Positions 1-4,873 of a stretch of DNA of 5,213 nucleotides are shown here, one piece after another. Each line of letters starts with the position of its first letter. The stretch's first letter is position 1. The notes under the pieces were generated by a model. The model was not told the origin of the DNA and did not search any database. It saw nothing but the letters and a program-made list of their open reading frames with translations. Source of the stretch: an uncultured Campylobacteraceae bacterium. GTDB lineage: Bacteria; Campylobacterota; Campylobacteria; Campylobacterales; Arcobacteraceae. Location of the stretch: assembly GCA_913057765.1 (NCBI GenBank), contig CAJXPH010000202.1, positions 1 through 5,213 on the forward strand, read 5' to 3'. The translations under genes and the position numbers were made by a program.

Positions 1-48
1 CGAGATCCTCTCTGGTCTCGTGGGCTCGGAGATGTGTATAAGAGACAG
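1..48 (+). other. Nextera (Tn5) library adapter, P7/i7/Read 2 side: not biological
   Basis: This is synthetic sequence left on the contig end. Positions 1-6 (CGAGAT) are the end of the Illumina P7 primer, 7-14 (CCTCTCTG) sit where the 8-base i7 index belongs (from memory this is index N708 in adapter orientation), and 15-48 are the Nextera Read 2 adapter, ending in the 19-bp Tn5 mosaic end (30-48, finishing AAGAGACAG). Translated in frame it gives MGSEMCIRDR, a known contaminant peptide. G+C here is far above the rest of the window. Real DNA begins at about base 49. Confidence 0.98.
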
Positions 49-49
49 A

Positions 50-310
50 ACAAATATAGTAAAAGCTGCAAGTAGTGTTAAAAATGTTTCAAAAGTTTTA
101 AAAGAGAAAAAAGATGTTAAATTTGTAGAATCTGAAATTGAAGAAATGTCATCAGACATTGAAAACTTAAAAGAAAAACTTGAAAATGAAGTCGAAAAAA
201 TAAATATAGAGTATAATATATCAAATTATGATATTGAAGAAATATACATAAAACCAAGAAGAAAAGACATTTATAATGTAAAATTATCACTTCTTTGGGA
301 GGAAGCTTAA
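50..310 (+). CDS. C-terminal tail of a probable HerA/DUF87-type ATPase, 5' end missing
   Basis: This is the last 86 codons of a gene whose start lies beyond the contig edge. The open frame runs on into the adapter to a GTG at 20, but everything before base 49 is synthetic, so no start is annotated. Residues about 20-55 of the remnant are a highly charged Glu/Lys coiled coil. The end carries IYIKPRRKDIYNVKLSLLW (about residues 65-83). A Ser/Lys stretch, a 'KEKKDV' segment, a coiled coil, then a 'xKPRKxDI.V..L.L.W' ending is the pattern I recall from the C-terminus of bacterial ATP-binding proteins with a HerA helicase (DUF87) domain, usually several hundred residues long. None of the ATPase motifs (Walker A/B) lies inside the window, so this is inferred from the tail alone. 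Its stop overlaps the next gene's ATG by one base, so the two are very likely co-transcribed and translationally coupled. Confidence 0.6.
   Translation, partial: TNIVKAASSVKNVSKVLKEKKDVKFVESEIEEMSSDIENLKEKLENEVEKINIEYNISNYDIEEIYIKPRRKDIYNVKLSLLWEEA
297..304 (+). promoter_or_regulatory. Ribosome binding site deciding the start of the HugZ-like gene
   Basis: GGGAGGAA, with GGAGG at 298-302, lies 7 nt before the ATG at 310. The open frame extends to an upstream TTG at 295, but that codon precedes the Shine-Dalgarno sequence and would make it encode the residues GGS, so ATG 310 is the correct start. The site lies within the last codons of the upstream gene. Confidence 0.85.
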
Positions 311-783
311 TGTTAATAGATTTTTTTAAAAAATTTAAAAGTGTTGTTTTATCTACTATAGATAAAAATAATGACCCATTTACAAGTTATGCACCATATA
401 TAAAAAAGGATGCAAAATATTACGTTTATCTTAGTGCTATGGCAAGACATACTCAAAACTTAGATAACAACAAAAAAGTTTCTCTATTTTTTGTAGAAGA
501 TGAAACTTCTTGTGCAAATATTTTTGCAAGGAAAAGAGTTGTTTTACAATCTAATGCAAAAAAACTTCCAAGAGATACAGAAGAATTTGAAAACTTAATT
601 CAAATTTTTGAAAAAGAGCATGGTTCAACAATGACAATGCTTAAAGGGATGAAAGACTTTTCAATATATGAATTTACACCATATGGGGGTGAAGCTGTAT
701 TTGGTTTTGGAGAAGCTTATGATGTAGGTGGAGAGACTTTTGAAAAGCTAGTAGAAAGACAAGGGCAATCTGGGCATAAATAG
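310..783 (+). CDS. HugZ/HutZ-like heme-utilization protein (PNPOx-type split barrel)
   Basis: A 157-residue cytosolic protein of the pyridoxamine-phosphate-oxidase-like split-barrel fold, of the HugZ/HutZ type. In characterised members (Helicobacter HugZ, Campylobacter ChuZ, Vibrio HutZ) the dimer binds heme and degrades it to release iron. Visible landmarks are the first barrel strands (SVVLSTIDKNNDPFTSYAPY, residues 11-30), the ARHTQNLDNN segment (45-54), FVEDE...ANIFARKRV (61-77), EHGSTMTMLKGMKDFSIYEF (103-122), the GEAVFGFGEAY core (127-137), and a C-terminal GQSGHK whose His156 sits where these proteins carry a heme-ligating His. It is near HutZ in length and lacks the extra N-terminal region of the ~250-residue HugZ/ChuZ forms. 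It has no signal peptide. No heme-uptake genes are visible, so heme as ligand is inferred; a general flavin-binding split-barrel protein is the alternative. It overlaps the ATPase-tail gene by one base. Confidence 0.78.
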   Translation: MLIDFFKKFKSVVLSTIDKNNDPFTSYAPYIKKDAKYYVYLSAMARHTQNLDNNKKVSLFFVEDETSCANIFARKRVVLQSNAKKLPRDTEEFENLIQIFEKEHGSTMTMLKGMKDFSIYEFTPYGGEAVFGFGEAYDVGGETFEKLVERQGQSGHK

Positions 784-807
784 TAGAAGTTATTAAATAA
801 CTTCTAC
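783..807. terminator. Stop-straddling hairpin between convergent genes
   Basis: A perfect 11-bp inverted repeat, arm GTAGAAGTTAT (783-793) and its complement (797-807), surrounds a 3-nt loop. It begins on the last base of the HugZ-like stop codon and contains the stop codon of the minus-strand regulator, so one element can serve both transcripts. Neither side has a good T-run after the stem, so termination strength is uncertain. Confidence 0.6.
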
Positions 808-1131
808 ATCAGTAATATCTTTACCTGAAACTTTTTCTAGTTTTTGTTCAACTAAATCTAAAAATTCTGTTTTATTTTTTTCATCCATATTATTTTCTAA
901 AATTTCACTCATATATTTAATACCATTTGCATTAATCTTTTTCATACTTGCTAAATAATGTACGAATGAAATCCTTTTTACATCATTTATTGAATATAGT
1001 TTTTTAACCTCTTTTTTTAAAGGTAAAAGACCTTTTTCTTCATACATCTTAAGTGTTCTTACTTTTGCACTTAAAAGCTCTGCAATACTACTTAGAGGTA
1101 AAATATCTTTTTCATTATCAAGTAAAGCCAA
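793..1131 (-). CDS. Small MerR-family transcriptional regulator
   Basis: A 112-residue DNA-binding protein with a MerR-type winged helix-turn-helix. Recognisable elements are the helix-turn-helix (LPLSSIAELLSAKVRTLKMYEEKGLL, residues 11-36, with the family's 'R-x-L-x-x-Y/W-E-x-x-G-L-L' pattern), the wing, and KLYSINDVKRISFVHYL (44-60), matching the usual 'xYxxxDVxRIxFI' segment. Residues about 65-100 form a helical dimerisation region. It has no effector domain after the helix and no cysteine at all, so it cannot be a thiol-type metal or redox sensor such as MerR, CueR or SoxR. The start is a TTG, supported by a well-placed ribosome site; the next ATG (residue 29) would remove the recognition helix. 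It is divergent from the BCCT transporter gene across a 166-bp gap and convergent with the HugZ-like gene. Its target is unknown; autoregulation and control of the transporter are the obvious candidates. I see no specific match to HspR. Confidence 0.8.
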   Translation of the reverse strand: MALLDNEKDILPLSSIAELLSAKVRTLKMYEEKGLLPLKKEVKKLYSINDVKRISFVHYLASMKKINANGIKYMSEILENNMDEKNKTEFLDLVEQKLEKVSGKDITDVEVI

Positions 1132-1138
1132 GAGAAAA

Positions 1139-1143
1139 TCCTT
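1139..1143 (-). promoter_or_regulatory. Ribosome binding site for the TTG-started MerR regulator
   Basis: AAGGA on the minus strand lies 7 nt before the TTG at 1131-1129. It supports this non-ATG start, which keeps the whole winged helix intact. Confidence 0.7.
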
Positions 1144-1162
1144 TTTATTTTATATATCTATA

Positions 1163-1171
1163 ATTATATCA
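1163..1171 (-). promoter_or_regulatory. Extended -10 promoter for the MerR regulator
   Basis: The minus strand reads TGATATAAT: a perfect TATAAT (1168-1163) preceded by the TGn extension. Transcription would start near 1156, giving a leader of about 25 nt up to the TTG. No good -35 is visible, only AT-rich DNA, which is common for Campylobacterota sigma-70 promoters. Confidence 0.55.
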
Positions 1172-1185
1172 AAAGTTATAGAATA

Positions 1186-1191
1186 TATAAT
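1186..1191 (+). promoter_or_regulatory. Candidate -10 box for the BCCT transporter
   Basis: A perfect TATAAT on the plus strand lies 17 bp from, and back-to-back with, the TATAAT of the divergent regulator. Transcription would start near 1198 and leave a leader of about 100 nt. No clear -35 exists: the position is occupied by the opposing -10 box. Another AT-rich candidate (TATTAT at 1242-1247) lies closer to the gene, so the true promoter is not settled. Confidence 0.4.
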
Positions 1192-1205
1192 AAATACATT
1201 TTTTA

Positions 1206-1281
1206 TGTCATTTTAAGGACACTTTTGTTATTTTTATTACTTATTATATGTGATTTTTTTACATAAAATATGAAATTTCAT
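1206..1281. promoter_or_regulatory. BCCT leader region with two small dyads (operator candidates)
   Basis: Two symmetric elements lie between the candidate promoter and the transporter start. The first is TGTC-N8-GACA at 1206-1221. The second is a perfect 12-bp palindrome, ATGAAATTTCAT, at 1270-1281, ending 3 nt before the ribosome site. Either could be a regulator binding site, but in DNA this AT-rich such dyads can arise by chance. I see no riboswitch-like fold. Confidence 0.25.
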
Positions 1282-1284
1282 TAC

Positions 1285-1289
1285 AAGGA
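1285..1289 (+). promoter_or_regulatory. Ribosome binding site for the TTG-started BCCT gene
   Basis: AAGGA lies 8 nt before the TTG at 1298. The reading frame has a stop at 1271-1273 and no ATG between it and residue 34, which is already inside the first membrane helix, so TTG 1298 is the only sensible start. Confidence 0.75.
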
Positions 1290-1297
1290 AGTTACAT

Positions 1298-2854
1298 TTG
1301 AATTCAGAAAAAGATGAAAAAAAATACACAATAGGACGAGATAATCTACAGAAATTTGGTCTAGATATTCATAATCCAGTATTTATTATAAGTGCTATGT
1401 TGATATTAGTATTTGTAATAGGTACTTTAAGTTCTCCAAAAGAAGCAAAAGAAATTTTAGATGGAGCAAAATGGTGGTCAATAAATAATTTTGATTGGCT
1501 ATTTATGTTATCAGGGAATTTCTTTGTAATATTTTGTCTTCTTTTAATTTTTCTTCCAGTAGGAAAAATTAAAATTGGTGGAAATGAAGCAAAAACTGAG
1601 TTTACAACATTTGCATGGTTCTCAATGTTATTTGCAGCAGGGATGGGTATTGGGTTAATGTATTGGTCTGTTGCAGAACCAGTAGCTTATTACACAGGTT
1701 GGTGGCATACACCGTTAAATGTTATAGCAAAAACTCCGGAAGCAAAAGAACTTGCAATGGGTGCAACTATGTTTCACTGGGGACTTCATCCTTGGGCTAT
1801 TTATGCAGTAGTAGGATTGTCTCTTTCATTTTTTGCATATAATAAAAAACTTCCATTAACTATGAGATCAGCTTTTTATCCAATCTTAAAAGAGAGAATT
1901 TGGGGATGGCCAGGTCATATCATTGATATCCTTGCAGTATTTGCAACAATTTTTGGACTTGCAACATCACTAGGCCTTGGAGCACAACAAGTAGCTTCAG
2001 GATTAAACTTTTTATTTGATATTAGCAAAGAAGTTGATACCCAAATTATGATAATTGTAGGTATAACAGCTCTTGCTGTAATATCTGTAGTTAGAGGTTT
2101 AGAAGGTGGAGTAAAAGTTCTAAGTAAAATAAACATAATTATTGCACTACTTCTAGTTTTATTTATAATTATTGTTGGACCTACAGGGGATATATTATTT
2201 GGAGTAGGAACTACACTAAAAAATTATGCTTCAAACATTCTTCCATTAAGTAATTTTATTGGTAGAGAAGATACAGAATGGTTCCATGGTTGGACTGTAT
2301 TTTACTGGGCATGGTGGATTGCTTGGTCTCCATTTGTTGGAATGTTTATTGCAAGAATTTCAAAAGGAAGAACAGTTAGAGAGTTTCTTATAGCGGTACT
2401 TTTAGTTCCTATGGTTGTAACAGCTATTTGGATGAGTACATTTGGATTAACTGCACTTGATCAAGTAATTGGAAATATTGGAGCACTAACAAATGGTATT
2501 TCAGATAAATCACTTGCTATGTTCCAAATGTTAGAAAACATTCCTTTTTCAGCCATAACTTCATTCATTGCTATTACACTAGTTATTGTTTTCTTTGTAA
2601 CATCGTCTGATTCAGGTTCTCTTGTAATTGATAGTATTACTGCCGGAGGAAAATTAGATGCACCTGTTGCTCAAAGAGTTTTCTGGGCAGTAGTAGAAGG
2701 ATTAGTTGCAATTTCACTACTATATGTAGGTGGAAGTGAAGCCTTGAATGCTCTACAAGCAGGTTCTATTACAACGGCCTTACCTTTTACAATCATCCTT
2801 TTAATAATGTGTTTCTCATTATATAAAGGTTTACGTTCAGAATTAAAAAAGTAA
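1298..2854 (+). CDS. BCCT-family betaine-type transporter, 12 TM, short C-terminal tail
   Basis: A 518-residue inner-membrane carrier of the betaine/carnitine/choline transporter family (BetP/BetT/CaiT/OpuD fold), which imports quaternary ammonium solutes, usually with Na+, for osmoprotection. About 12 hydrophobic helices are visible (near residues 27-44, 66-88, 104-131, 163-181, 207-233, 248-265, 277-297, 330-352, 362-384, 416-434, 460-478 and 488-508). The TM3 glycine motif is GMGIGL (115-120) followed by MYWSVAEP. In BetP studies GxGxG goes with betaine and GxGxD with choline, so betaine is favoured. The tryptophan box WAWWIAWSPFVG (337-348) places W339, W340 and W343 at the BetP W373/W374/W377 substrate-cage positions. 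TSSDSGS (435-441) matches the TM8 segment that helps form the Na2 site, arguing for Na+ coupling. The N-terminal cytosolic segment is short and charged (about 22 residues), and only about 10 residues follow the last helix, so the long osmosensing tail of BetP or BetT is absent. It stands alone, divergent from the MerR-type gene and convergent with pdxH. Confidence 0.93.
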   Translation: MNSEKDEKKYTIGRDNLQKFGLDIHNPVFIISAMLILVFVIGTLSSPKEAKEILDGAKWWSINNFDWLFMLSGNFFVIFCLLLIFLPVGKIKIGGNEAKTEFTTFAWFSMLFAAGMGIGLMYWSVAEPVAYYTGWWHTPLNVIAKTPEAKELAMGATMFHWGLHPWAIYAVVGLSLSFFAYNKKLPLTMRSAFYPILKERIWGWPGHIIDILAVFATIFGLATSLGLGAQQVASGLNFLFDISKEVDTQIMIIVGITALAVISVVRGLEGGVKVLSKINIIIALLLVLFIIIVGPTGDILFGVGTTLKNYASNILPLSNFIGREDTEWFHGWTVFYWAWWIAWSPFVGMFIARISKGRTVREFLIAVLLVPMVVTAIWMSTFGLTALDQVIGNIGALTNGISDKSLAMFQMLENIPFSAITSFIAITLVIVFFVTSSDSGSLVIDSITAGGKLDAPVAQRVFWAVVEGLVAISLLYVGGSEALNALQAGSITTALPFTIILLIMCFSLYKGLRSELKK

Positions 2855-2873
2855 TAGTTTTTAACTATTACTT
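2849..2873. terminator. Intrinsic terminator between BCCT and pdxH, best for pdxH
   Basis: A perfect 11-bp inverted repeat, arm AAGTAATAGTT (2849-2859) and its complement (2863-2873), surrounds a TTT loop. It covers the transporter's stop codon and reaches the first bases of the pdxH stop. Read on the minus strand the stem runs straight into a T-run (complement of A-run 2845-2850), the classical layout for terminating pdxH. On the plus strand the T-run is missing. Confidence 0.75.
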
Positions 2874-3510
2874 AAGGGGCTAGTCTTTTAATATTCCAAG
2901 CCCCTTCTTCTAAAGTATAGACAAATCTATCATGTAATCTATCAGTTCCTGCTTGCCAAAATTCAATTTTTTCAGGCTTAAGAATATATCCACCCCAAAA
3001 TGAAGGAAAAGGTATCTCACCTTTTACAAACTTATTTTTGATTTCATTAAATTTTGCTTCTAAAATAGATCGGGAACTAATTACTTCACTTTGATGTGAA
3101 ACCCATGCTCCAATTTGGCTACCTTTTGGACGTGAGAGAAAATATTTTAAAGACTCTTTTGAAGATATTTTTTCAATTGTTCCTTCAATTTTAACTTGTC
3201 TATCTAAATCTAGCCAAGGGAATAAAACTGCTGCTTTTGGATTTTCTATAATATCTTGTGCTTTTTTGCTCTTATAGTTTGAAAAGAAAACAAACCCTGT
3301 TTCATCAAATATTTTTAATAAAACTGTACGTACGCTAGGCATCATATCGGTTCCAGTCGTTGCTAAAACCATTGCATTTGGTTCTCGTAATTCCACTTCA
3401 ATAGCTTGATTAAACCAAATTTCAAACTGTTTTATTGGATTAATATCTAAATCTTCTTTATTTAAACCCTTATCCATATACTCTTTTCTCATCTGTGTAA
3501 TATTAAGCAC
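2872..3510 (-). CDS. pdxH: Pyridoxine/pyridoxamine 5'-phosphate oxidase
   Basis: A 212-residue cytosolic FMN enzyme oxidising pyridoxine 5'-phosphate or pyridoxamine 5'-phosphate with O2 to pyridoxal 5'-phosphate, releasing H2O2: the last step of the DXP-dependent B6 route and of B6 salvage. It is full length (E. coli PdxH has 218 residues). Conserved features are the REY segment near the start (KEY 9-11), R61-TVLLK66 and SKK (81-83) for FMN phosphate, FPWLDLDRQV (97-106) with Q105, the signature YFLSRPKGSQIGAWVS (123-138), PSFWGGY (169-175), EFWQAGTDRLHDR (183-195) and the C-terminal KRLAP. With a constant offset of 6, K66, Y123, R127, S131, R191 and H193 match E. coli K72, Y129, R133, S137, R197 and H199, so all expected substrate residues are present. 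The start is GTG, preceded by AGGA at 7 nt; the in-frame ATG at residue 7 has no ribosome site. It is divergent from the DTW gene and convergent with the transporter, so probably transcribed alone. Confidence 0.97.
   Translation of the reverse strand: MLNITQMRKEYMDKGLNKEDLDINPIKQFEIWFNQAIEVELREPNAMVLATTGTDMMPSVRTVLLKIFDETGFVFFSNYKSKKAQDIIENPKAAVLFPWLDLDRQVKIEGTIEKISSKESLKYFLSRPKGSQIGAWVSHQSEVISSRSILEAKFNEIKNKFVKGEIPFPSFWGGYILKPEKIEFWQAGTDRLHDRFVYTLEEGAWNIKRLAP
2874..2906. terminator. GC-rich hairpin inside the 3' end of pdxH
   Basis: A perfect 8-bp inverted repeat, AAGGGGCT (2874-2881) and AGCCCCTT (2899-2906), surrounds a 17-nt loop, immediately next to the 2849-2873 hairpin. It is unusually G+C-rich for this DNA. 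It encodes parts of the pdxH C-terminus (Gly-Ala and Ala-Pro codons), so protein constraint explains some of it. On the plus strand it follows the first hairpin and precedes TTCTTCT, so it could help stop the transporter transcript. Confidence 0.45.
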
Positions 3511-3517
3511 TTAAAAA

Positions 3518-3521
3518 TCCT
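3518..3521 (-). promoter_or_regulatory. Ribosome binding site for pdxH (GTG start)
   Basis: AGGA on the minus strand lies 7 nt before the GTG at 3510-3508. It decides between this start and the unsupported ATG six codons further in. Confidence 0.7.
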
Positions 3522-3534
3522 ATTAAAAAATTAT

Positions 3535-3563
3535 TTGTATTCTAACATTTTTTTTACTATAAT
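3535..3563 (+). promoter_or_regulatory. Promoter for the DTW-domain gene
   Basis: A perfect -10 TATAAT (3558-3563) lies 17 bp downstream of a weak -35, TTGTAT (3535-3540); the spacer contains a run of eight T (3548-3555). Transcription would start near 3570, leaving a leader of about 20 nt before the TTG at 3589. Confidence 0.6.
3539..3547 (-). promoter_or_regulatory. Extended -10 promoter for pdxH
   Basis: The minus strand reads TGTTAGAAT: a TAGAAT box (3544-3539, 5 of 6 to consensus) with a TGn extension. The start would fall near 3532, about 20 nt before the GTG. It lies within the spacer and -35 region of the divergent DTW promoter, so the two genes share promoter DNA and may compete for polymerase. 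Confidence 0.45.
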
Positions 3564-3588
3564 CACATCAAAAAAAGAAGATTAAGAA

Positions 3589-4218
3589 TTGATACAAAGA
3601 GATACCTGCTATACTTGCTATAGACCAAAAACTAGCTGTATGTGTAAATATATAAAACCAATTGATACAAATACGAAATTTGTAATTTTAATGCATCCAA
3701 AAGAGTATAGAAAAACAAAAAATGGAACTGGGCATTTTACAAATAAATCTTTAAATAACTCCGAAATATTTATTGGTATTGATTTTACAAATCATATAGA
3801 AATAAATAAAATTCTAAATGAAAAGAATAATGAATGTTTCATTTTGTATCCGGGGGAGAAAAGTATTAAATTAAACGAAGAAAGTATAAAAACAGAAAAG
3901 AATATTGTACTTTTTATAATTGATTCTACTTGGGCTTGCTCTAAAAAGATGTTAAGAGAAAGTAAAAATTTAAAAAATCTAGAAAGAGTAAGTTTTCAAA
4001 GTACAAAACGTTCCGAATTTAAGATAAAAGAGCAACCAGCTGATTATTGCCTATCTACAATAGAATCAACACAATTTATACTTGAATTAATGAATAGTCA
4101 TAAGTTAGAAAATATAGATAAAAATAGTTTGTTAGAATTTACTAAACCATTTAAGAAAATGGTTGATTACCAAATAAACTGTTTAAAATCAAACAATATC
4201 AGATATAAAGAACAATAA
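3589..4218 (+). CDS. DTW-domain tRNA-uridine aminocarboxypropyltransferase (TapT-like)
   Basis: A 209-residue cytosolic enzyme of the DTW/TDD superfamily. Characterised members such as E. coli TapT transfer the 3-amino-3-carboxypropyl group of S-adenosylmethionine to a tRNA uridine (acp3U, at position 47 for TapT). Features in order: an N-terminal zinc-type cysteine cluster C7-x2-C10-x6-C17-x-C19; MHPKEYRKTKNGTGH (35-49), the family's 'xxHPxExxxxxNTGxL' region; LYPGE (86-90); the name-giving D112-S-T-W115 followed by ACSKKML; and the EQPADYCLSTIES block (148-160). All family blocks are present, so the enzyme looks intact. The start is TTG: an in-frame stop at 3583-3585 lies just upstream and the next ATG (residue 18) would destroy the cysteine cluster. 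The ribosome site is weak (AAGAAG at 3575-3580). Which tRNA position is modified cannot be read from the sequence. It ends 4 bp from the convergent gene on the right, with no hairpin between them. Confidence 0.88.
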   Translation: MIQRDTCYTCYRPKTSCMCKYIKPIDTNTKFVILMHPKEYRKTKNGTGHFTNKSLNNSEIFIGIDFTNHIEINKILNEKNNECFILYPGEKSIKLNEESIKTEKNIVLFIIDSTWACSKKMLRESKNLKNLERVSFQSTKRSEFKIKEQPADYCLSTIESTQFILELMNSHKLENIDKNSLLEFTKPFKKMVDYQINCLKSNNIRYKEQ

Positions 4219-4222
4219 AATA

Positions 4223-4867
4223 CTACTCTTTAATATCTGGATTTTCTGCTTCTTTTTGAGCATCAGTTTTTAAAAGTTCAGCAATCTTTGCATCAACAAT
4301 ATCTAAAGTTTTTTGTTGAGTTTGATAAGATATTTCAGGTAGTGTTCCACCCCACATTTTTTCAGCTTGTTTAAAACCCTGAATAATTCCTTTTTTTGCC
4401 TCTTCTAATGCTTCAAGATTATCTCCAGCAATATTCATTACAAAAGAACTAACCCTAAAAGATGTTTCTTCAACACCAAAAAAACCACCTTCTGATACTA
4501 AACTTTTTGCTTCATCTACAGATAACTCAGTTATAGGTTTCCCATCATAACCAATTGATTTTAAACTAAAACCACCATCAAGTTCTTTTCCTGATAAAAA
4601 GTCATATACTTCCGTATTATTAATAATATTCATCAAAGAATTCTGTGAAGAAGTATTTCTTTGTGTTAATTCAACACTTTTTATATTTAAAAATACTTTA
4701 ATACTTTCCATCGAAATAGAAACATTAACTGCGGAATTATGAATTCTACTTTCATTTGAATTATGTACTGAAGTATTTTCAGAATGATTTTGCTGTTCTA
4801 CTTTTGTATTTTCAGCTTGAAAAGCACCAAAGTATTGATTATCAACATTTAAACTTACAGCTTCCAT
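4223..4867 (-). CDS. Uncharacterised 214-residue protein with N/S-rich head and conserved-looking C-terminal domain
   Basis: I do not recognise a function. The protein has two parts. Residues 1 to about 50 are polar and low-complexity, rich in Asn, Ser, Gln, Glu and His (for example NHSENTSVHNSNESRIHNS, 27-45), and probably disordered. Residues about 85-200 look folded: VYDFLSGKELDGGFSLKSIG, a DEAKSLVSEGGFFGVEET segment, an amphipathic helix EALEEAKKGIIQGFKQAEKMWGG (153-175), then a helix of charged character to about 200. The tail is acidic (AQKEAENPDIKE). There is no signal peptide, membrane helix or cysteine, so it is likely soluble and cytosolic. I recall similar proteins in Campylobacterota genomes carrying the name 'hydrogenase-4 component G'; nothing here supports a hydrogenase role, and I treat that name as a likely misannotation. 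The GFKQAE...WGG pattern also recalls DUF5610-type domains, at low certainty. The ATG start has a strong ribosome site. It appears to be transcribed alone. Confidence 0.75.
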   Translation of the reverse strand: MEAVSLNVDNQYFGAFQAENTKVEQQNHSENTSVHNSNESRIHNSAVNVSISMESIKVFLNIKSVELTQRNTSSQNSLMNIINNTEVYDFLSGKELDGGFSLKSIGYDGKPITELSVDEAKSLVSEGGFFGVEETSFRVSSFVMNIAGDNLEALEEAKKGIIQGFKQAEKMWGGTLPEISYQTQQKTLDIVDAKIAELLKTDAQKEAENPDIKE

Positions 4868-4873
4868 ATCAAG

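Noticed and set aside
30..48. 19-bp inverted ends at 30-48 and 5167-5185 resembling transposon terminal repeats
   Set aside because: They are the engineered Tn5 mosaic ends in library adapters, continuous with index and primer sequence; no transposase or cargo is present.
20..49. N-terminus MGSEMCIRDR of the first open frame
   Set aside because: It is encoded by Nextera adapter, not genome.
295..309. TTG start extending the HugZ-like protein by five residues
   Set aside because: It lies before the ribosome site, which would then be translated; ATG 310 has ideal spacing.
793..1131. HspR heat-shock repressor
   Set aside because: The helix-turn-helix differs from HspR as I know it and no dnaK, cbpA or clpB gene is nearby.
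1270..1317. 15-codon frame (MKFHYKEVTFEFRKR) overlapping the BCCT start, a possible leader peptide
   Set aside because: It has no ribosome site, its ATG is part of the palindrome at 1270-1281, and it overlaps the real start out of frame.
1615..1842. 75-codon plus-strand frame inside the BCCT gene
   Set aside because: It is an out-of-frame shadow of a well-supported membrane transporter, with no ribosome site or recognisable domain.
1915..2136. 73-codon minus-strand frame inside the BCCT gene
   Set aside because: It is an antisense shadow of the transporter coding sequence with no supporting signals.
4223..4867. Hydrogenase-4 component G as the function of the orphan protein
   Set aside because: No membrane segment, cysteine or metal-binding motif, and no hydrogenase neighbour; the name appears to be a propagated misannotation.
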